A DNA stretch of 13,775 nt from Pseudoxanthomonas sp. (GTDB lineage Bacteria > Pseudomonadota > Gammaproteobacteria > Xanthomonadales > Xanthomonadaceae). The stretch is taken from the NCBI GenBank assembly GCA_026785795.1, contig JAJAZJ010000218.1, positions 1 to 13,775 on the forward strand, given 5' to 3'. The position numbers and the translations under genes are program-made. The notes beneath the pieces are model-generated. The model was not told where the DNA came from and did no database searches. It saw only the letters and a program-made list of their open reading frames with translations. How positions within the stretch are numbered: the stretch's first letter is position 1; the number at the start of each line of letters is the position of its first letter. This document shows, one piece after another, positions 1 to 6,609 of the stretch.

Positions 1-132
1 GGAGCGAGCTGCCCGGCTTCGCTGGCCATCGCCAGCCTGCAGGGCGCCGGGCTGGTGATCCCCAGCCTGCCCAGCGGCGGCGCGGTCACCTTCAATCTCA
101 CCTGTACGGTGACCGCTACCGGATTTCCATGA
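1..132 (+). CDS. C-terminal end of a DUF11-type secreted repeat protein (5' truncated by window)
   Basis: An open frame runs from the first base to TGA at 130-132 (43 residues plus stop). It reads as the last part of a DUF11-like beta-sandwich, ending in the segment TFNLTCTVTATGFP. The 43 residues match the C-terminus of the next gene at 41 positions (the differences are Ala/Thr and Phe/Leu), so the two proteins are tandem paralogues. The stop codon overlaps the next gene's ATG as ATGA, which suggests translational coupling in one mRNA. The start, signal peptide and remaining domains lie outside the window. DUF11 modules are common in bacterial surface or exported proteins, but the function of this protein is unknown. 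Confidence 0.85.
   Translation, partial: GASCPASLAIASLQGAGLVIPSLPSGGAVTFNLTCTVTATGFP
1..132 (+). repeat. Direct repeat copy A (end of upstream DUF11 gene)
   Basis: Aligns without gaps to 2262-2393, with 9 mismatches in 132 nt (about 93% identity). Most mismatches are silent. Both copies end in the same TGA, each with an ATG overlapping it. The repeat probably continues to the left beyond the window. Confidence 0.9.
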
Positions 133-2393
133 GGCTGGGGAAGCAACTGAGCAAGATGAAGAGCCGCATCGCCCAGCGCACGGCGTCATTCACGCTGTTG
201 CTGTTTGCAACGATGCTGCCGCTGACACCCGCGCAAGCCCAGGTGCAGCGCAACTTCAGCAATCCCAGCTTCGAGCTGCCTCTATTGACGGCCTCCAACC
301 CGGCCACAGGCTGCTACAAGCTGGTGGATTCGGGCCTGGTGCCCGGCTGGAATACGACCCATCCGGTGTCCACCGGCAGCGGGGACTGCCTGGTGCCTGC
401 CACGACCACTGGCCGGCTGATCGAACTGTGGCGAACCAATTTCAACGGGGTTGCGGCGCGGGATGCGCTCAACTTCGCGGAGCTCAATGCCGAAGTCTCC
501 TCGCGCATCTTCCAGAACGTGTGCCTGATCAACGGTGAACCCATCAACTGGCGCTTCAGCCATCGCGGCCGCGGTAGCGCAACGATCCGTGACGTGATGG
601 ATTTCAACGTGGGGGCTTCGGTGCCGGTCGTGCGCGTGGGCACCACCAGCACCGGCGCGTTCAACGCGCCGGTGCTGTCGCAAGGCAGCGCCAGCGCGCC
701 TGCATCGGGCGGCAATGGCTGGGTCGACTACAGGGGCACATTCAACTACGGCGGTATCACCGGCACCACCAGCCAGGGCTTCGAGTCGATCAGCACCGGC
801 AGCGGCGGCAACTCGATCGGTAATTTCCTGGACGATATCCGCATCGAGCTTGCCCCCTTCGTGGAGTTCACGCAGTCGAGCAGTTCGACGCCGGAGGGTT
901 TGAGCCAGAACCTGCCGACGCTGCGGGTAAACGGCACGGTGTTCACGGCGTTCAACGTGACGGTGCAGATCACCGGTGGCACGGCGACGCTGGGGGTGGA
1001 CTTCACCACGCCGGGCAACAGCCCGACCCTGGTGGTGAACGTCCCGGCCGGCAGCTACGACGGCAGCAGCGCCGGCAGCCTGTTCGCACTGCCGATCACG
1101 GTGGTGCAGGACAGCGCAGTGGAGGGCAACGAGACCATCATCCTGCAGGTACAGCCTTCCTCGACGGCCACTCCGCAGTACCTGCTGAACTCCAGCAGCA
1201 CCTGCGGCGGGCCGGCACAGACCATCTGGGTCTACACCATCGTCGACGACGACAGCAGCATCAGCCTGACCAAGAACGCTGCCGCGCCGACCGCCGTGGC
1301 CGGCCAGCCGACCCAGTTCAACGTGGTGTACACGCTGGTGGTGAACAACCCTACCGCGCTTGCGGCCAACTACAGCCTGACCGATACCCCTGGCCTGGAC
1401 AGCGATGTCAGCATCCTGTCGGCCAGCGTCACCCTCAATGGCGGCGCCAGCAGCGCGCTGGCCGGCAGTGGTCCGTGGATCCTGCAGCCGCAGTGGCGCG
1501 TCTTGGCCGCTGGAGCCACCGACACCTACGCGGTGACGGTGCGGATCAACATCAACCGCGGCGGCAGCGTGGGCAACGACGTGTGTGCTTCGCCCTCGGC
1601 GCCGGGCTCGGGCCTGCACAACAGCGCCAGTGCGGTGCTGCAGGGCACGCCCAACGCCACGTTTACCGGCAGCGCGTGCAGCAACACGCCCACCCCGGTG
1701 TGGGTGACCCTGCGCAAGCGGCTCAGCGCCCGCGCCATTGCCACCGACCAGGTGCAGATACGCCTGTTATCGGCCGGCAACCCGGTGGCCACGGCCACGA
1801 CCACGGGCAGCGCGAGCCCGTCGCTGGCCAGCACCGCGCTGGTGGTGCTGCCTGCGGGCAACACCATGCAGTTTGATGAAGCGGTCAAGGCCAACGGCAC
1901 CGGGCCTGACCAGGCGCCGACCAACTACGGCACGGGGCTGGTGTGCAGCAACGCCACGGCCGGTTCGGCAACCATCCTGCCCGGCGGCCCGGGCACGGCG
2001 CTGGCCACCCGCCGGCAGTGGACGGAGTTCACCCCGGTCACTGGCGATGACCTGGACTGCGAGATCACCAACACGCCGCTGACCGCGGACCTGTCGATCA
2101 GCAAGAGCAACAGCACCGGTACCGTCACTGCGGGCGGCACCACCAGCTACGCGATCGTGGTGCGCAATGCCGGTGCGGCGGCGGCGAGCAATGCGGTTGT
2201 GCGCGATCCGGCGACGCCGGGCCTGTCCTGCACCAGCAACCCGACCTGCTCGGCCGCCGGCGGAGCGAGCTGCCCGGCCTCGCTGGCCATTGCCAGCCTG
2301 CAGGGCACGGGACTGGTGATCCCCAGCTTGCCCAGCGGCGGCGCGGTCACCTTCAATCTCACCTGTACCGTGACCGCCACCGGATTGCCATGA
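129..2393 (+). CDS. Exported DUF11/Calx-beta-like multidomain repeat protein
   Basis: 754 residues. The N-terminus has a basic stretch, a hydrophobic core (about residues 20-34) and an AQA site near residue 37, so it has a Sec signal peptide. Domains by inspection: about 42-240, a beta-rich module opening with NPSFE and closing with LDDIRIEL, resembling galactose-binding-type folds; about 243-375, a Calx-beta-like repeat (STPEG, GVDFTTPG, DSAVEGNETIIL, VDDD); about 376-490, a first DUF11 module; about 523-650, a domain beginning VTLRKRL, probably a prealbumin/SpaA-like fold; about 652-754, a second DUF11 module. No LPXTG motif, lipobox, C-terminal membrane segment or PEP-CTERM is visible, so the product is probably secreted or periplasmic. 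ATG at 129 is chosen because it overlaps the upstream stop (ATGA); ATG at 156 (Met10, MKSRIAQR) is an alternative that keeps the signal peptide. No enzymatic motif is visible. Adhesin or surface-layer roles are guesses. Confidence 0.88.
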   Translation: MRLGKQLSKMKSRIAQRTASFTLLLFATMLPLTPAQAQVQRNFSNPSFELPLLTASNPATGCYKLVDSGLVPGWNTTHPVSTGSGDCLVPATTTGRLIELWRTNFNGVAARDALNFAELNAEVSSRIFQNVCLINGEPINWRFSHRGRGSATIRDVMDFNVGASVPVVRVGTTSTGAFNAPVLSQGSASAPASGGNGWVDYRGTFNYGGITGTTSQGFESISTGSGGNSIGNFLDDIRIELAPFVEFTQSSSSTPEGLSQNLPTLRVNGTVFTAFNVTVQITGGTATLGVDFTTPGNSPTLVVNVPAGSYDGSSAGSLFALPITVVQDSAVEGNETIILQVQPSSTATPQYLLNSSSTCGGPAQTIWVYTIVDDDSSISLTKNAAAPTAVAGQPTQFNVVYTLVVNNPTALAANYSLTDTPGLDSDVSILSASVTLNGGASSALAGSGPWILQPQWRVLAAGATDTYAVTVRININRGGSVGNDVCASPSAPGSGLHNSASAVLQGTPNATFTGSACSNTPTPVWVTLRKRLSARAIATDQVQIRLLSAGNPVATATTTGSASPSLASTALVVLPAGNTMQFDEAVKANGTGPDQAPTNYGTGLVCSNATAGSATILPGGPGTALATRRQWTEFTPVTGDDLDCEITNTPLTADLSISKSNSTGTVTAGGTTSYAIVVRNAGAAAASNAVVRDPATPGLSCTSNPTCSAAGGASCPASLAIASLQGTGLVIPSLPSGGAVTFNLTCTVTATGLP
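2262..2393 (+). repeat. Direct repeat copy B (end of second DUF11 gene)
   Basis: Partner of 1-132, 2261 nt apart, which is the spacing expected of a tandem gene duplication. The ATGA overlap is preserved here too: ATG at 2390 opens only a 17-codon frame (MSPSSARRP..., stop near 2441), so it is either a relic of a third copy or chance. The identity could support unequal crossing-over or gene conversion between the two genes. Confidence 0.9.
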
Positions 2394-2430
2394 GCCCATC
2401 GTCAGCGCGTCGGCCAGATTGCGCTCTGGG

Positions 2431-2460
2431 TTGCAATCCTTGATCGCGTCCGGTCGTAAT
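2431..2460 (+). promoter_or_regulatory. Possible sigma70 promoter for rimK
   Basis: TTGCAA (2431-2436) and CGTAAT (2455-2460), separated by 18 nt, each match the sigma70 consensus at 4 of 6 positions. The site lies 44 nt upstream of the rimK ATG, within the 110-nt gap after the DUF11 gene. No terminator is visible in that gap, so read-through from the DUF11 genes is also possible. This is a weak prediction from sequence alone. Confidence 0.25.
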
Positions 2461-2503
2461 GCGTGCATGGCATGCTGTGTGCCCCGCATCCGGTCGGTTT
2501 CCA

Positions 2504-3382
2504 ATGAAGCTCGCCATCCTTTCCCGCAACAGCAAGCTGTATTCCACCCGGCGTCTGGTGGAGGCGGCACGGCTGCGCGGCCACAGCGTGCGCGTGCTGG
2601 ACCCGCTGCGCTGCTACATGCACATCAGCAGCGGCAGTTTCACCATGCACTACAAGGGCAAACCCATCGCCGGCTACGACGCGGTGATCCCGCGCATCGG
2701 GGCGTCGGTCACCCGCTATGGCACCGCGGTACTGCGCCAGCTCGAGCTGATGGGCAGCTACTCCCCGAATCCGTCGGACGCCATCCTGCGGGCACGTGAC
2801 AAGCTGCGCGCCCACCAGCTGCTGGCGGCACAGGGAATCGGCATGCCGGCCACGGTGTTTGGCGACAACCCCGACGACACCGCCGACCTGCTTTCCATGC
2901 TGGGTCCGCCGCCGCGTGTGATCAAACTCAACGAGGGCACCCAGGGCGCGGGGGTGATGCTGACCGAGAAGCTTTCCGCCTCGCGCAGCGTGGGCGAGGC
3001 CTTGCGCGGGCTATACGCCAACTTCGTGGTCCAGGAATTCATCGCCGAAGCCGAGGGCGCGGACCTGCGCTGCTTCGTGGTGGGGGATGCGGTCATGGCC
3101 AGCATGCGCCGGCAGGCGCCCGAGGGGGACTTCCGTTCCAACCTGCATCGCGGCGGGACCGCCGAGCCGGTCCAGGCTACGCCGGAGGAACAGCGCGTGG
3201 CAGTGCGCGCCGCGCAGGTCCTGGGCCTGTCCGTGGCCGGCGTGGACCTGATCCGCTCGCAGCGCGGCCCGCTGGTGCTGGAGGTCAACTCGACGCCCGG
3301 GCTGGAGGGCATCGAGCAGGTCTGCGCCAAGGACCTTGCTGGCGCCATCGTCGACCATGTCGCAGCCCGTATCGATAAATAG
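2504..3382 (+). CDS. rimK: Ribosomal protein S6--L-glutamate ligase RimK (ATP-grasp)
   Basis: 292 residues, close to E. coli RimK (300). The family enzyme uses ATP to add glutamate residues to the C-terminus of ribosomal protein S6 and can also make poly-alpha-glutamate; it acts in the cytosol. The start is set by [15 protein letters not shown], which aligns with the family N-terminus; an earlier in-frame ATG at 2459 would add 15 unconserved residues. Visible family signatures are [55 protein letters not shown], the ATP-grasp loop [24 protein letters not shown], and the metal/ATP-binding end [13 protein letters not shown]. The ribosome-binding site is weak. The stop is TAG at 3380-3382. No rimB-type protease partner gene lies next to it in this window. 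Confidence 0.95.
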   Translation: MKLAILSRNSKLYSTRRLVEAARLRGHSVRVLDPLRCYMHISSGSFTMHYKGKPIAGYDAVIPRIGASVTRYGTAVLRQLELMGSYSPNPSDAILRARDKLRAHQLLAAQGIGMPATVFGDNPDDTADLLSMLGPPPRVIKLNEGTQGAGVMLTEKLSASRSVGEALRGLYANFVVQEFIAEAEGADLRCFVVGDAVMASMRRQAPEGDFRSNLHRGGTAEPVQATPEEQRVAVRAAQVLGLSVAGVDLIRSQRGPLVLEVNSTPGLEGIEQVCAKDLAGAIVDHVAARIDK

Positions 3383-3400
3383 TTAAATATCAACAAGTTA

Positions 3401-3421
3401 ACCAGAAGGCAGGATTCTGGT
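3401..3421 (+). other. Small hairpin just after rimK
   Basis: ACCAGAA (3401-3407) pairs with TTCTGGT (3415-3421) across a 7-nt loop, 18 nt after the rimK stop. No T-run follows, so it is not a clear intrinsic terminator. It may help define the 3' end of the rimK mRNA. Confidence 0.3.
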
Positions 3422-3441
3422 CACATCCAATGCCCGCTCTT

Positions 3442-3458
3442 TTTAACGGTGGTTTAAT
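3442..3458 (+). promoter_or_regulatory. OmpR-family-like direct repeat (TTTAAC N5 TTTAAT)
   Basis: TTTAAC (3442-3447) and TTTAAT (3453-3458) are spaced by 5 nt, giving the 11-bp period typical of OmpR/PhoB-family operators (compare the PmrA-type YTTAAK N5 YTTAAK pattern). It sits in an AT-rich spot of a GC-rich genome, upstream of a response regulator of this family. The second half-site could also serve as a -10 box with no good -35, as in activator-dependent promoters. Binding by the neighbouring regulator is inference. Confidence 0.35.
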
Positions 3459-3463
3459 CGCCC

Positions 3464-3583
3464 CCGGCGTAGCCTCTTTCCACCGCAATCCGCGCTCTCC
3501 CGTCAGTGGCTCCGGAAAGTCGGTTTACGGTAATCGGGAAACCTTTTGGCCCAGACTGGCGTCAGCCCGTCTGGGCCTTTTTT
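3464..3583 (+). ncRNA. Candidate small RNA or orphan leader ending at a strong terminator
   Basis: About 120 nt separate the TTTAAT element (3453-3458) from the end of a classic intrinsic terminator (3583), with no convincing reading frame between them. Inside are C-rich single-strand candidates (CCCCC at 3461-3465, CTCTCCC at 3495-3501), a weak stem GGTTT/AAACC (3522-3526 with 3539-3543), and the terminator stem. This layout (regulated promoter, short non-coding stretch, terminator) is what a trans-acting sRNA gene looks like. The simpler alternative is that the segment is the 3' UTR of rimK. I do not recognise it as a known RNA family. Confidence 0.25.
3548..3583 (+). terminator. Rho-independent terminator
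   Basis: GGCCCAGAC (3548-3556) pairs perfectly with GTCTGGGCC (3569-3577), a 9-bp GC-rich stem with a 12-nt loop, followed at once by six T (3578-3583). It points rightward and ends rimK read-through or a short RNA starting near 3464. It isolates the two-component operon from upstream transcription. Confidence 0.88.
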
Positions 3584-3642
3584 CGTCCGGCGCCAGCTCC
3601 GGCATGAACCGGGTGGGGCGGTGAATGCTTGCCAGCGAGCAA

Positions 3643-3664
3643 TTGTTAAGCCTGATTTGTTAAG
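3643..3664 (+). promoter_or_regulatory. Direct repeat TTGTTAAG N6 TTGTTAAG upstream of the response regulator
   Basis: Two identical octamers at 3643-3650 and 3657-3664 (14-bp period) lie about 70 nt before the regulator's ATG, downstream of the terminator, where an operon promoter must be. A TTGCCA (3629-3634) could act as a -35, but no good -10 pairs with it. The repeat is a candidate autoregulatory operator. The 14-bp period is longer than the usual 10-11 bp of OmpR-family sites, so this is tentative. Confidence 0.35.
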
Positions 3665-3734
3665 TTACCCGCCTGCCGCCCGAAGCCCGTCTGCGCTGAC
3701 CGTGGCCCATGACACACGCACCAAGGATCCATAC

Positions 3735-4412
3735 ATGCGCATTCTCGTGATCGAAGACAACAGCGATATCGCCGCCAACCTGGGCGACTACCTTGAAGAC
3801 CGGGGCCATACCGTTGATTTCGCCGCCGACGGAGTGACCGGCCTGCACCTGGCGGTGGTGCATGACTTCGACGCCATCGTGCTGGACCTGAACCTGCCCG
3901 GCATGGACGGCCTGGAAGTGTGCCGCAAGCTGCGCAACGAAGCGCGCAAGCAGACCCCGGTACTGATGCTCACCGCGCGTGACACCCTGGACAACAAGTT
4001 GGCCGGTTTCGATTCCGGTGCAGACGATTATCTGGTCAAGCCGTTCGCCCTGCAGGAAGTAGAGGTGCGGCTCAACGCACTGTCACGCCGCGGCAAGGGC
4101 GTGCAGACCCGGGTGCTTGAAGTGGGCGAGCTGGAGTACAACCTGGACACGCTGGAAGTGCGCCGCCAGGCCAAGCTGCTGCAGCTCAACCCGACCGCGC
4201 TCAAGATCCTGCAGTCGCTAATGGAAGCCTCGCCGGCGGTGGTCACCCGCCAGGAGCTGGAGACCCGCGTCTGGGGCGAGGAGCTGCCGGACTCGGACTC
4301 ACTGCGCGTGCATATCCACGGCCTGCGCGCGGTGGTCGACAAGCCATTCCCGGTGCAGTACATCCAGACCCGCCACGGCATTGGCTACCGGATCGCAGCG
4401 CCGGATGCCTGA
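3735..4412 (+). CDS. OmpR/PhoB-family response regulator
   Basis: 225 residues. The receiver domain (about 1-117) has acidic residues E7-D8, phospho-acceptor D51 (IVLDLNLPG), T80 (MLTARD) and K102 (VKPF), all in the expected places. The C-terminal winged-helix domain (about 125-222) ends with RVHIHGLRAVVDKPF and TRHGIGYRI, typical of OmpR-type DNA-binding domains. It acts as a transcription factor phosphorylated by the adjacent kinase. ATG 3735 is preferred because AAGGA (3723-3727) lies 7 nt upstream and MRILVIED is the family N-terminus; an in-frame extension to 3546 would run through the terminator. It overlaps the kinase gene by 8 nt. The specific system is not identified: it resembles ColR/PmrA/QseB-type regulators, and I cannot choose among them. 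Confidence 0.95.
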   Translation: MRILVIEDNSDIAANLGDYLEDRGHTVDFAADGVTGLHLAVVHDFDAIVLDLNLPGMDGLEVCRKLRNEARKQTPVLMLTARDTLDNKLAGFDSGADDYLVKPFALQEVEVRLNALSRRGKGVQTRVLEVGELEYNLDTLEVRRQAKLLQLNPTALKILQSLMEASPAVVTRQELETRVWGEELPDSDSLRVHIHGLRAVVDKPFPVQYIQTRHGIGYRIAAPDA

Positions 4413-5757
4413 ATCCCCGTCGGCACCGGCAGGCCAGCGCGCGGCGCGTTTCCGCCGCCGGCTGCGCAGCCGCATCATCCTGTCCTTCGTGCTGCTCGGT
4501 TTCGGGCTGACGGCGCTGTTCGCGTTTGCCACCAACTGGACACGCGGTCGCGTCGAAAACCAGATCGTTGAAGACGTCATGAATCGCAATATCGATGAAT
4601 ACGCCCGGCAGTACTACGCCCAGCCCAGCAAGAAGCCGGAGTTCGGTGTCCAGCAGATGCTTGGGCGCGTCATTGGCAAGGATCGCTTCGAAGAGCTACG
4701 CAAGGATCAACCCGACTGGTACAAATTGCCTGATGGCATCCATAGCGTGCAGGGCACCAACGCCGATGGCAGTCTGTTCGCCTACAAGCTTGCGGTTCGC
4801 AAGACGCCAAACGAGTGGTTCTTCCTCGCCTACGACATGACCCAAGCCACGCGGGGCGAGACCCAGTTCAACCGCGCGATCTACATTTCGGTGATCTTCT
4901 TCACTGCATTGTCCCTGCTGGTGGGCTGGTGGGCCGCTTCACGGGTCATGAGCCCGGTCTCGGACCTGGCCAAGCTGCTGCGTGGCTACCGCGGCAGCAG
5001 CAATCCCGAGCCACTCGCGCCGCATTTCCCCGAAGATGAGGTCGGCCAGCTGGCGGAGGCCCTGGATGACTATTCCGCGCGCCTGACCAAGGTGGTGGAG
5101 CGCGATCGCGAGTTCAACGCCGACGTCAGCCACGAGCTGCGCACGCCCCTGGCGGTAATCCGCGGCGCCACGGAACTGTTGCTGTCGCGCCCGGACCTGG
5201 ACCAGAAAGTTCAGCAGCGGCTGCTGCGCATCCAGCGCGCTGAACAACAATGCACCGACCTTATCGGTTCGCTGCTGCTGCTGTCGCGCAACGAGCGCGG
5301 GCAGGGCAACACGCTGGTGGCGCGGGTCACCGAACAGCTGCTGGATGCGCATCGCGCGCAGCTGGGCAGCAAGCAGCTGACCCTGCGCATGGAGGGCGAG
5401 AGCGGGTTGACGGTGGATGCACCGGAGTCCGCGGTGTCGGTGGCGCTGGGCAACCTGATCGGCAACGCGGTCAAGTACACGGTGGAGGGTGAAGTCGTGG
5501 TCAGGTTGATGGCCGACGGAGTGGAGGTTATCGATTCCGGACCGGGCCTCAGCGAGGAAGACGCGGCGCAGCTGTTCGAGCGCGGCTATCGCGGCACCCA
5601 TGCCGGTCATTCGCAGGGGGGAGGCATCGGCCTGTCCATCGTCAGCCGCCTGTGCGAACTGTATGCCTGGCAGGTGGGGGTGCGTCCGGGCGCCGAGCGG
5701 GGTGTGGTGGCCACCCTGACCTTCACTCCTGCCGAGGCAAATCCCGCGCAGGAGTGA
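4405..5757 (+). CDS. Membrane sensor histidine kinase
   Basis: 450 residues. Layout: basic cytoplasmic N-terminus (FRRRLRSR), TM1 about 24-43, periplasmic sensor about 45-157, TM2 about 158-178, HAMP about 179-228, HisKA with phospho-His H243 (DVSHELRTPLAV), then a HATPase domain with N354 in the N-box (LGNLIGNAVKYT), the G1 box DSGPG starting at D377, FERGYRG, and the G2 box GGGIGLSIVSRLCELY. All catalytic motifs look intact. The periplasmic part (about 113 residues) has no motif I recognise and no acidic metal-binding cluster like that of PhoQ, so the ligand is unknown. ATG 4405 overlaps the regulator stop (4410-4412), which indicates coupled translation; a TTG at 4381 is an alternative but lies inside the regulator gene. 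Confidence 0.95.
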   Translation: MPESPSAPAGQRAARFRRRLRSRIILSFVLLGFGLTALFAFATNWTRGRVENQIVEDVMNRNIDEYARQYYAQPSKKPEFGVQQMLGRVIGKDRFEELRKDQPDWYKLPDGIHSVQGTNADGSLFAYKLAVRKTPNEWFFLAYDMTQATRGETQFNRAIYISVIFFTALSLLVGWWAASRVMSPVSDLAKLLRGYRGSSNPEPLAPHFPEDEVGQLAEALDDYSARLTKVVERDREFNADVSHELRTPLAVIRGATELLLSRPDLDQKVQQRLLRIQRAEQQCTDLIGSLLLLSRNERGQGNTLVARVTEQLLDAHRAQLGSKQLTLRMEGESGLTVDAPESAVSVALGNLIGNAVKYTVEGEVVVRLMADGVEVIDSGPGLSEEDAAQLFERGYRGTHAGHSQGGGIGLSIVSRLCELYAWQVGVRPGAERGVVATLTFTPAEANPAQE

Positions 5758-5971
5758 AGCGGCCAGGCCGCAGGTTCCTGCGCAGTCCAGCTCGCCACAG
5801 GTGTTGCAGGTAACGCCGTCGGAGCGCCTTCGAAACGCCCGAAGCGCACGTGTTGGATGCGAATTGCCGCTGACTTGTGTGTGCCCTTGGCTGCGCGCTG
5901 TTGAGCTGCGCCCGTAGCGCTGCTGTACATCCCGCGGCGCATCGCATTCGGTTGTACCTTCCGGCAGCAGG
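5758..5971. other. Convergent intergenic spacer with weak hairpins
   Basis: This 214-nt gap separates the kinase stop from the stop of the oppositely oriented DUF4124-like gene. It holds no convincing reading frame. Two inverted repeats are visible: GCGGCC/GGCCGC (5759-5764 with 5766-5771) directly after the kinase stop, and CTTCG/CGAAG (5828-5832 with 5840-5844) extended by GCG/CGC with one bulged base. Neither has a T-run on either strand, so termination here is probably Rho-dependent or uses these stems imperfectly. Confidence 0.4.
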
Positions 5972-6559
5972 TTACAGGCTGATCCAGAAGCAGTTGTAGT
6001 TGCGCCGCAGTCCGAACACGGTCCGCGAAGGGGTACTGCTGTTGCGCAGGGTCTGCTCCAGGCGCAGCCCGGTAGGGCGCGGCCTGGCCGTGGTTTGCGG
6101 GTAGTAGCCGTCTGCGTTTTCGTCGATCACCAGGCCGTCCTCATCCACGATGGGCGCAGGGGCTGGACGGATCGGAGCGATGTCCACCAGCGGGCGGTTC
6201 ACGATCGCCTCGAGTTTGTCCATGATGCGGTTGGCTGCAGCATTGGACACGCCCGCCCACTGGTACACCCCGGCCAGTCGGTTGACGTCCTTGTTGTCCA
6301 CCGCGGCGGTGATCTGGTAGACGAGATCGCTGAGGGTGCGCGAGCAGCCCGCACGCGCCAGGCTGGAGCCACCGCCCTGGGAAACCCGGGGCAATCGATC
6401 CATGCCGCCGACGTCTTCGCAGCGCCTGTCGGTGAAGATGGTTTCGCCGCTCATGCTGGTGCAGCGTTTCACCACGCCCTGTGCGTGTACCTGCAAGGCC
6501 ATGGCGCAGCCGCAGGCGGCAATCAGCAACAGCACGGGAAGGGCAGGACGCATCGCCAT
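5972..6559 (-). CDS. Small exported DUF4124-like protein of unknown function
   Basis: 195 residues. The N-terminus MAMRPALPVLLLIAACGCAMALQVHAQG is a signal peptide with cleavage probably after VHA or HAQ; ACGC inside it could also be read as a lipobox-like cysteine. The mature protein begins VVKRCTSMSGETIFTDRRC, which fits the DUF4124 pattern (Tyr/Lys-Cys...G...TD.PC), a short domain frequent in xanthomonad periplasmic proteins. The rest (about residues 70-195) has scattered Cys, a helical stretch (NAAANRIMDKLEAIV), a Pro-rich linker, and the C-terminal RNYNCFWISL. It starts 50 nt after metF on the same strand, so it is probably the last gene of the ahcY-metF unit. ATG 6553 is an alternative start. 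No enzymatic motif is visible; its role is unknown. Confidence 0.8.
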   Translation of the reverse strand: MAMRPALPVLLLIAACGCAMALQVHAQGVVKRCTSMSGETIFTDRRCEDVGGMDRLPRVSQGGGSSLARAGCSRTLSDLVYQITAAVDNKDVNRLAGVYQWAGVSNAAANRIMDKLEAIVNRPLVDIAPIRPAPAPIVDEDGLVIDENADGYYPQTTARPRPTGLRLEQTLRNSSTPSRTVFGLRRNYNCFWISL

Positions 6560-6609
6560 GCAGCCTAACCCGCGCCAACCGGCGAGGGAAGGCTTCGCGC
6601 GCCCGCCCT

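Noticed and set aside
282..1619. A 445-residue open frame antisense to the DUF11 gene
   Set aside because: Arg/Ala/Gly/His-rich shadow translation; the + strand frame has a signal peptide and coherent domains.
2390..2443. Third DUF11 gene starting at the ATG over the stop of the second
   Set aside because: The frame closes after 17 codons and does not resemble the signal peptide of the second gene. At best it is a relic.
3430..3624. A 64-codon frame (MPALFNGGL...) in the rimK-regulator gap
   Set aside because: It runs straight through the intrinsic terminator and has no ribosome-binding site or protein-like pattern.
3546..3734. Upstream extension of the response regulator to an alternative start
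   Set aside because: The extension would translate the terminator stem and the promoter region. MRILVIED at 3735 with AAGGA 7 nt upstream is the family-typical start.
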